Assembly: GCA_903934295.1 (NCBI GenBank)
Contig: CAIZNI010000061.1
Location: forward strand, 1-37,654
Origin: an uncultured beta proteobacterium
GTDB lineage: Bacteria > Pseudomonadota > Gammaproteobacteria > Burkholderiales > Burkholderiaceae_E
Direction: 5' to 3'
DNA: 37,654 nucleotides
The notes beneath the pieces are model-generated. The model saw only the letters and a program-made list of their open reading frames with translations, ran no database searches and was not told where the DNA came from. Position 1 is the stretch's first letter; each line of letters starts with the position of its first letter. The position numbers were made by a program, and so were the translations under genes. Shown here piece by piece: positions 33,018-37,654 of the stretch.

Positions 33018-33452
33018 TCAGGTGGCGGGTGCGGGTGCCGGCAGTCGCCGGGCGCGGGCGTAGGCCAGCAGGGCCACGAACGCGATCAGCGCCAGCACCG
33101 TCTCGAGGATGGCCAGCGGGACCGACAGCCCGCGATCGCTGGTGGCGCGCACCAGGCCTTCGCAAAGGTAGAGCAGGATCCCCATGCTCCAGGCCTGGTA
33201 GGCGCGCAGGCGCGACGCCCGCAGGGCCGGGATGCTCAGTGCCAGCGGCAATACTTTCAGCGCCAGCATCGAACCGCCCGGGCGCAGCGGCGCCAGCCAG
33301 AATTCCCAGACCAGTCCGAGCACGGTGAGCGCCACGAAGCTGGCGAGCACGACTCGGCGCGAGACGGCAAGGACGCTGCCGGGGGCATCGGCCTGCGGCG
33401 CAGGCGCCACCATTGCTGGCGGCCCATCGACGGGCGGTCGGGATGAACTCAT
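33018..33452 (-). CDS. DUF2069 family membrane protein
   Basis: A 144-aa small inner-membrane protein. After a Pro-rich N-terminus it has about four TM helices (near 29-45, 54-72, 80-98 and 106-126). RAYQAWSMGILLYLCEGLVRA and SVPLAILETVLALIAFVALL are typical of DUF2069 proteins. Its function is unknown in the family. ATG 33452 lies 6 bp from a -10-like TATCAT on its strand and has no Shine-Dalgarno, so the message may be leaderless. A start at Met14 (33413) would leave all the helices intact. It is divergent from the YihY gene, with 19 bp between start codons. Confidence 0.85.
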   Translation of the reverse strand: MSSSRPPVDGPPAMVAPAPQADAPGSVLAVSRRVVLASFVALTVLGLVWEFWLAPLRPGGSMLALKVLPLALSIPALRASRLRAYQAWSMGILLYLCEGLVRATSDRGLSVPLAILETVLALIAFVALLAYARARRLPAPAPAT

Positions 33453-33457
33453 GTCGT

Positions 33458-33464
33458 TATGATA
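33458..33464. promoter_or_regulatory. Symmetric -10 element shared by divergent DUF2069 and yihY genes
   Basis: TATGATA reads TATGAT on the plus strand and TATCAT on the minus strand, each one mismatch from TATAAT. The minus-strand hexamer ends 6 bp before the DUF2069 ATG, and the plus-strand one 8 bp before the yihY ATG. RNA starting at the usual distance would begin at or next to both start codons. No good -35 was found on either side (TTGTCA at 33488-33493, minus strand, is 22 bp away). Confidence 0.5.
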
Positions 33465-33471
33465 GCGATTG

Positions 33472-34782
33472 ATGTCCTCATTGCCGCTGACAACCCTCAA
33501 ACGCCTGCGCGTGTTCCTCGGTCGGGTGCACTTGCGCGTGGCGCAACTGCAGCTCGCCCAGACCGCGGCCTATCTTGCGTTCCTGTCCCTGCTCGCGCTG
33601 GTGCCGATCTTCACCATCGCGGTCTCGCTGCTGGGCGCCACACCGATCCTGGCCCGGCTGCGCGATGCCCTGCTGCGTTTTCTGGCGGCGAATCTGTTCC
33701 TGCCCAGCTTCTCCGAGGCGGTCGTCCGGCATCTGAATCTGTTCGCGGCCAAGGCGAACCAGCTGTCGCTGATCGGCGCGCTGATGTTCTTCGCCACCGC
33801 GTTTACCGCACTGCTCACCATCGACCAGACCCTGAACCGGATCTGGCAGGTGCGCCAGCCACGGCCGCTGGCCCGCCGCCTGACGCTCTACTGGATCTTT
33901 CTGTCGCTCGGGCCGCTGATGCTCGCAGCCATGCTGGCGATCAATGCCCTGGTGGTCTCGGAACTCTTTGGTGTCACGCGGCTGCCCGCCGCCGCCCGGC
34001 TCTGGCTGACACTGCTTCCCTGGGTCATCTCCTGGGTCGGCCTCGCGTTGCTCTACCGCCTGGTGCCCAACGCGCCGGTGCGCTGGCGCGATGCCCTGAC
34101 CGGCGCGCTGCTGGCGTCGCTGGCGCTCGAACTGCTCCAGCAGGCGGTCGGCCAGCACGCCACCCGTCTGCCGACCTACACGGTGGTCTATGGCGCGTTT
34201 GCCGCGCTGCCGTTGTTTCTGCTCTGGCTCTATCTGGTCTGGTCGATCGTGCTGGCCGGTGCCGCCCTCACCGCCAGCCTGCCGGCCTGGGCCAGCGGCA
34301 GTTCCGCGGCGCGCGCGCCCACGCCCGAGTGGGTGTTCGAGCAGTCCGGCGCGGTCCTGCGTGCCCTGGTCGAAAGCCGCCGCCGCGGCGAGCACGCCTG
34401 TCAGGCGGGCGAGTTCCGGACGCTGTTCGCGCAGGACCCGTTTGCCGCCGATGCGGCAGCGCGCCGGCTGTGCGCGCTGGGTTACCTGCAGCGCCACTGG
34501 CGTCTCGACCCGGTCACGCCGCGCGTGTCCGATGCCCCGGTCTGGCAGGAGTGGTGGATGCTGGCGCCCGGCGCACCGGTGCTGTCGCTGCGCCCCCTGT
34601 TCGAGCACTGCTGGCGTTTGCCGCTGGCACTCGATGCGCAGGGTCAGGCGCGTGATCCGCTGCGAATCCGCGCCAGTTCGGCGCCGCCCGCGGACCTGGA
34701 CCGCGCGCTGGCCAGTCTGGCGCCCGCGTCGGGCGATGTCTTCACCCGCCCGGTACCCGAGCGCGCCGGCGACCGCGTCTGA
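33472..34782 (+). CDS. YihY/virulence factor BrkB family inner-membrane protein
   Basis: A 436-aa protein. The first about 285 residues form the six-TM YihY domain: AQTAAYLAFLSLLALVPIFTIAVSL, then the conserved ALLTIDQTLNRIWQVRQPRP, and later VVYGAFAALPLFLLWLYLVW. A cytoplasmic tail of about 150 residues follows (from EWVFEQSGAVLRALVESRR), common in proteobacterial members and winged-helix-like by eye. The family was once called RNase BN in error; its function is unknown. ATG 33472 is preceded directly by an in-frame TTG (33469). There is no Shine-Dalgarno, consistent with a leaderless message. Confidence 0.9.
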   Translation: MSSLPLTTLKRLRVFLGRVHLRVAQLQLAQTAAYLAFLSLLALVPIFTIAVSLLGATPILARLRDALLRFLAANLFLPSFSEAVVRHLNLFAAKANQLSLIGALMFFATAFTALLTIDQTLNRIWQVRQPRPLARRLTLYWIFLSLGPLMLAAMLAINALVVSELFGVTRLPAAARLWLTLLPWVISWVGLALLYRLVPNAPVRWRDALTGALLASLALELLQQAVGQHATRLPTYTVVYGAFAALPLFLLWLYLVWSIVLAGAALTASLPAWASGSSAARAPTPEWVFEQSGAVLRALVESRRRGEHACQAGEFRTLFAQDPFAADAAARRLCALGYLQRHWRLDPVTPRVSDAPVWQEWWMLAPGAPVLSLRPLFEHCWRLPLALDAQGQARDPLRIRASSAPPADLDRALASLAPASGDVFTRPVPERAGDRV

Positions 34783-34849
34783 GGGCGATGAGGACGGCCC
34801 CCTAGCGCCGCCGGCAGCACCGATACCCAGCCGCCAGCGGGCCAGCGCT

Positions 34850-35665
34850 TCAGCCGGTCGTCTGGCCCTGCAGCGGTCGAAGGAGATCGAGCAGTGCCTG
34901 CAGCACGCCCTGCGGCTGTTCGGCCATCAGGTTGTGGCCGCCGCCCGCCAGGCGCACGGTCCGATGGCCGGGCAGCGCCTGCTGCAGCAGGCGGGCCGCC
35001 TTGGGAGGGGTCATCAGATCGGCATCGCCCAGCAGGAAGAGCACCGGACAGCGCGCCTGCGCGGCGCGTGACTCGCCGCCTGCGTAGGCATCGCAGGCGC
35101 TGAAGTCGTTGAGCAGCACGCCGGGCTTTTGCCGCTCCATCAGCCGGCGGGATTCGTTGAAGACACTGAACCCGGGACCGGGATTGCCCGGCCGGTGGTT
35201 CAGCCCGCTGAACGACCACTGGTTGATCATGTCGAAGGCAGCCGGCTCGTTGTCGCGGGCGGCCTTCAGCAGCACCTCGGCTACCTTCATCGGGTAGGCG
35301 CAGCCGCACAGGGCGATTGCGCTCACCCGATCGGGCGCCTGGCCGGCGGCATCGAGCGCGATCAGCGAGCCCATGCTGTGACCGACGATCGCCAGGTGCT
35401 CGGCACCGGCCGCCTGGCCGACGCGCAGCACCCAGTCGGCCATGGCGTCGATGGTCGGCAGCGGGGTCCCGGCGCTGCGGCCATGGCCGGGAAGGTCGAC
35501 CGCCAGGACGCCGAAGCCGTGGTGGGCGAGGTAGCGCGACTGCAGGATCCAGACGCTGTGGTCATGCTGCGCCCCGTGGACGAAGACGACGGTGGGCAGG
35601 GCCGGATCGAATGCCTTGCCGCCGGTGTAGGCGTAGGCGCTGTGGCCATCGATGTTGAACTGCAT
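34850..35665 (-). CDS. Alpha/beta-fold hydrolase
   Basis: A 271-aa serine hydrolase. The oxyanion region is VVFVHGAQHDHSVW (about 26-39), the nucleophile elbow GHSMGS (Ser near 97), the acid is in LLGDADLMTP and the His in GGGHNLM. DLPGHGRS is also present. Homoserine O-acetyltransferase (MetX) shares the fold but is about 100 residues longer, so this is not MetX despite the metY neighbour. ATG 35665 lies 2 bp after the metY stop (TGA-AC-ATG), indicating coupled translation. A much longer frame to 36391 overlaps metY and is rejected. Likely an esterase of unknown substrate. Confidence 0.9.
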   Translation of the reverse strand: MQFNIDGHSAYAYTGGKAFDPALPTVVFVHGAQHDHSVWILQSRYLAHHGFGVLAVDLPGHGRSAGTPLPTIDAMADWVLRVGQAAGAEHLAIVGHSMGSLIALDAAGQAPDRVSAIALCGCAYPMKVAEVLLKAARDNEPAAFDMINQWSFSGLNHRPGNPGPGFSVFNESRRLMERQKPGVLLNDFSACDAYAGGESRAAQARCPVLFLLGDADLMTPPKAARLLQQALPGHRTVRLAGGGHNLMAEQPQGVLQALLDLLRPLQGQTTG

Positions 35666-35667
35666 GT

Positions 35668-36963
35668 TCACCCCTTGGCCGCTGCCCGGAAGGCGCGTTT
35701 GAGGTCGCTGATCAGGTCGTCGGCGTCTTCCAGGCCCACCGAAAGTCGCAGCGTACCCTCGCCGATGCCGGCGGCGGCCAGCGCTGCCGCGTCCATGCGG
35801 AAATGGGTGGTCGAGGCCGGATGGATCACCAGCGATCGGGCGTCGCCTACATTGGCCAGGTGGGAGAAGACCTGCAGCGCCTCGACGAAGCGCCGGCCGG
35901 CGGCGCGGTCGCCCTTGAGCTCGAAGCTGAACACCGCGCCGGCCCCGCGCGGCAGCAGCCGTTGCGCCAGCGCATGGTCGGGATGCGAGGGCAGGCCCGG
36001 GTGCGCGACCCGGGTGACCATCGGATGCGCTTCCAGGAACTCGGCCAGTTTCAGGGCGTTCTCGACATGGCGCGCCATGCGCAGCGACAGCGTCTCGATG
36101 CCCTGCAGGATCTGGAACGCGTTCATCGGACTCAGGCAAGCCCCGAAATCGCGCAGTCCTTCGCGCCGCGCGCGCAGCAGCAGCGGCGCGACGGTGGATT
36201 CCTCGGCGAAGACCATGCCGTGAAACCCCTCGTAGGGCTCGGTGAGTTCGGGAAACTTGCCGCTGGCGTGCCAGTCGAAGCGCCCCGAGTCGACCAGCAG
36301 CCCGCCCACCACCGTGCCATGGCCGCACAGGAACTTGGTGGCCGAGTGGCAGACCAGGTCGGCGCCATGATCGAACGGCCGGATCAGCCACGGCGTGGTG
36401 AAGGTGGAGTCGACCAGCAGCGGCACGCCGTGGTCATGGGCGATCTCGGCGACCACCGGGATGTCGAGCACGTCCAGGCCCGGGTTACCCAGGGTCTCCC
36501 CGAACAGCAGCCGGGTGTTCGGCCGCAGCGCCGCGCGCCAGGCGTCCGGATCGCGGGGATCGACGAAGGTGGTGGTGATGCCGAATCGCGCCAGCGTGTA
36601 GTGAAGCAGGTTGTGCGATCCGCCGTACAGGGCCCGCGAGGCGACGATGTGCGAGCCGGCGCCGGCCAGTGTCGCCACCGCCAGATGGAAGGCCGCCTGG
36701 CCGCTGGCCGTCGCGATCGCGCCGACGCCGCGCTCGAGGGCGGCGATCCGCTCTTCCAGAACCGCCACCGTCGGATTGCTGATCCGCGAGTAGACGTGGC
36801 CACCCTGTTCCATGTTGAACAGGGCGGCGGCCTGGTCGGAATCGCGGAAGACGAAGGCGGTCGACAGGTAGATGGGGGTGGCGCGCGCGCCGTGGTCGCT
36901 GTCGGGCAGCGCACCGGCGTGCAGCGACAGCGTGTCGAAACCCTGATAGTCGCGTTGGCTCAT
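35668..36963 (-). CDS. metY: O-acetylhomoserine aminocarboxypropyltransferase / sulfhydrylase family
   Basis: A 431-aa Cys/Met-metabolism PLP enzyme. ATPIYLSTAFVFRDSDQAA, YSRISNPTVAVLEERIAALE and ATASGQAAF begin the PLP fold. Lys210 in HSATKFLCGHGTVVGG forms the Schiff base, and the C-terminal HPASTTHFRMD and LRLSVGLED complete it. Length and N-terminal TLSLHAG fit MetY, which makes homocysteine from O-acetylhomoserine and sulfide; MetZ (the O-succinyl form) is a less likely option. It is the first of two tightly coupled genes. I saw no SAM riboswitch in the 163 bp upstream. Confidence 0.93.
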   Translation of the reverse strand: MSQRDYQGFDTLSLHAGALPDSDHGARATPIYLSTAFVFRDSDQAAALFNMEQGGHVYSRISNPTVAVLEERIAALERGVGAIATASGQAAFHLAVATLAGAGSHIVASRALYGGSHNLLHYTLARFGITTTFVDPRDPDAWRAALRPNTRLLFGETLGNPGLDVLDIPVVAEIAHDHGVPLLVDSTFTTPWLIRPFDHGADLVCHSATKFLCGHGTVVGGLLVDSGRFDWHASGKFPELTEPYEGFHGMVFAEESTVAPLLLRARREGLRDFGACLSPMNAFQILQGIETLSLRMARHVENALKLAEFLEAHPMVTRVAHPGLPSHPDHALAQRLLPRGAGAVFSFELKGDRAAGRRFVEALQVFSHLANVGDARSLVIHPASTTHFRMDAAALAAAGIGEGTLRLSVGLEDADDLISDLKRAFRAAAKG

Positions 36964-36985
36964 GAAATGATCCTAGCATGGGCTT

Positions 36986-37015
36986 CGGCGGTCGGCGGCG
37001 GTCGGCGGCGGTCGG
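36986..37015. repeat. 10-bp GC-rich tandem repeat
   Basis: The unit GTCGGCGGCG is present twice exactly (36991-37010) with partial copies on both sides (CGGCG before, GTCGG after), about three copies in all. It lies in the 163-bp region between divergent metY and the gene at 37127. It may be a slippage product; a regulatory role is possible because the period is about one helical turn. Confidence 0.75.
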
Positions 37016-37126
37016 GCGCGCGGGGCTGGCCGGTGGCTGGCGGGCGACAGACCGACTTGGGTTTGCGCGGGATGGCGGCGACAATGTCAGGGCACGGCGT
37101 CCGTCCGGATGCCGCTCGGGGAGCCC

Positions 37127-37654
37127 ATGGAAGAAAGACCCCTGTTTCGGGTTGGCGCTGCCGGCCTCGATCCGCGCGACAGCCGGCTGATCGAGATCGT
37201 CTTCAAGCACAGCCAGTACAACAAGTACGAGTACCGCCTCACGGCCAGCCTCGAGCAGGGTGCCGTCGATGTGCTCATCGTCAATTCGGTCGCGCCCGAA
37301 GGGCTGCAGGCGCTGTCGCTCCTTCGCAGCGCCGGGCGCGATGTGCCGGTGATCGCCGCCGTGCCCCGCGGCTCGCCGAGTTCGGCCCGCCATGCCATCT
37401 CCATCGATCGCCTGACCCTGCAATTGCTGCCGATCCTGAACCGGGTGGTCGAGCTGGAACTGCTTTCGCCCGAAGGCGCCACGCGCGCGGCCGCTGGTGC
37501 TGCCTCGGGTGCTGCGCCCGCCGCCGCTGCCGCCAGCTCCGCCGCCGCCGCGCCGCCGATCGCAGGGCCCGTATCGACCCAGCCAGGCTCTCGTGCCAGC
37601 GTTCCGGCCGGTTCCGCACCGGCCACGCCGCGGCCGATGCCGCCCGCGACGGCA
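37127..37654 (+). CDS. Degenerate receiver-like protein with Ala/Pro-rich segment (3' end outside window)
   Basis: At least 176 aa, open to the window edge. Residues 1-115 have an alternating beta/alpha pattern like a CheY receiver: RLIEIVFKHSQYNKYEYRL, then VDVLIVNSVAPEGLQALSLL, then DVPVIAAVPRG. At the expected phospho-acceptor position the residue is Asn (VDVLIVNS), and the usual late Lys is Arg. It is therefore at best a pseudo-receiver. From about 118 on it becomes Ala/Pro/Ser-rich, a flexible linker to a further domain outside the window. GGGGAG lies only 3 bp before ATG 37127; an in-frame ATG at 37109 may be the true start. I do not recognise a specific family. Confidence 0.7.
   Translation, partial: MEERPLFRVGAAGLDPRDSRLIEIVFKHSQYNKYEYRLTASLEQGAVDVLIVNSVAPEGLQALSLLRSAGRDVPVIAAVPRGSPSSARHAISIDRLTLQLLPILNRVVELELLSPEGATRAAAGAASGAAPAAAAASSAAAAPPIAGPVSTQPGSRASVPAGSAPATPRPMPPATA

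Noticed and set aside
34850-35665. Alpha/beta hydrolase as MetX (homoserine O-acetyltransferase)
   Set aside because: It follows metY directly, but at 271 aa it is about 100 residues short of MetX and lacks the extended lid region; general esterase motifs fit better.
36964-37126. Possible SAM riboswitch before metY
   Set aside because: I looked for a paired leader with conserved purine-rich junctions and a terminator stem. I saw only GC-rich tandem repeats. A covariance search with SAM riboswitch models would settle it.

Overview
The window is a very GC-rich (roughly two thirds or more G+C by eye), gene-dense stretch of a Gram-negative chromosome. A betaproteobacterium of the Burkholderiales type fits best: a folD / M3 oligopeptidase pair, a DUF4124 protein, a tRNA-Ala(GGC)/tRNA-Glu(TTC) pair, a YihY/BrkB protein divergent from a DUF2069 protein, a MetY-type enzyme, and many catabolic enzyme families (SDR, acyl-CoA dehydrogenase, TauD, SMP-30, M81, HCCA isomerase). 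No transposase, integrase, phage gene, CRISPR array or rRNA was found. The genus is not determinable from what I can see.

Layout. 1-4133: a run of plus-strand genes, starting with a possible Pro-rich protein tail and then a cyclophilin coupled to a D-2-hydroxyacid dehydrogenase, followed by an SDR / carboxymuconolactone-decarboxylase-like / TauD dioxygenase set. 4147-7890 (minus): folD, prlC-like oligopeptidase and a secreted DUF4124-glutaredoxin fusion, as one tight operon. 7923-8191: near-consensus promoter, two tRNAs and a terminator. 8259-15253 (minus): a heavy-metal-type RND efflux operon in the order small His-containing exported protein, TolC-like channel, novel 201-aa membrane protein, adaptor, RND pump, small periplasmic protein. 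Two of its members carry the same HGPNGEHL motif at the mature N-terminus. 15538-18409: cupin, 8-oxoguanine-deaminase-like amidohydrolase and an EamA transporter. 18491-19214: phased TTAC repeats resembling a CpxR box, upstream of a His/Met-rich Spy/CpxP-family protein. 19211-30109: catabolic and signalling genes (HCCA isomerase, SDR plus thioesterase, GGDEF-EAL protein, SDR, M81 peptidase with SMP-30 lactonase, GST, and two acyl-CoA dehydrogenases that look like an active/degenerate pair). 30123-36963: orphan NarL-type regulator, DusA, a K+ channel with TrkA domains, DUF2069, YihY, alpha/beta hydrolase and MetY. 37127-end: the start of a degenerate receiver-domain protein with an Ala/Pro-rich tail, cut by the window edge.

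Most genes lie in short operons with 1-20 bp overlaps or gaps. Several convergent pairs end within a few bases of each other, and two pairs share a single CTAG that supplies both stop codons. Two other convergent pairs are separated by long perfect hairpins. No gene-free stretch exceeds 300 bp; the longest is 15254-15537 (284 bp).

The most notable observations are the RND operon with its repeated HGPNGEHL motif and unfamiliar accessory proteins, the CpxR-like array before the His-rich Spy protein, and the symmetric TATGATA element between the divergent YihY and DUF2069 genes, placed so that both messages could be leaderless.
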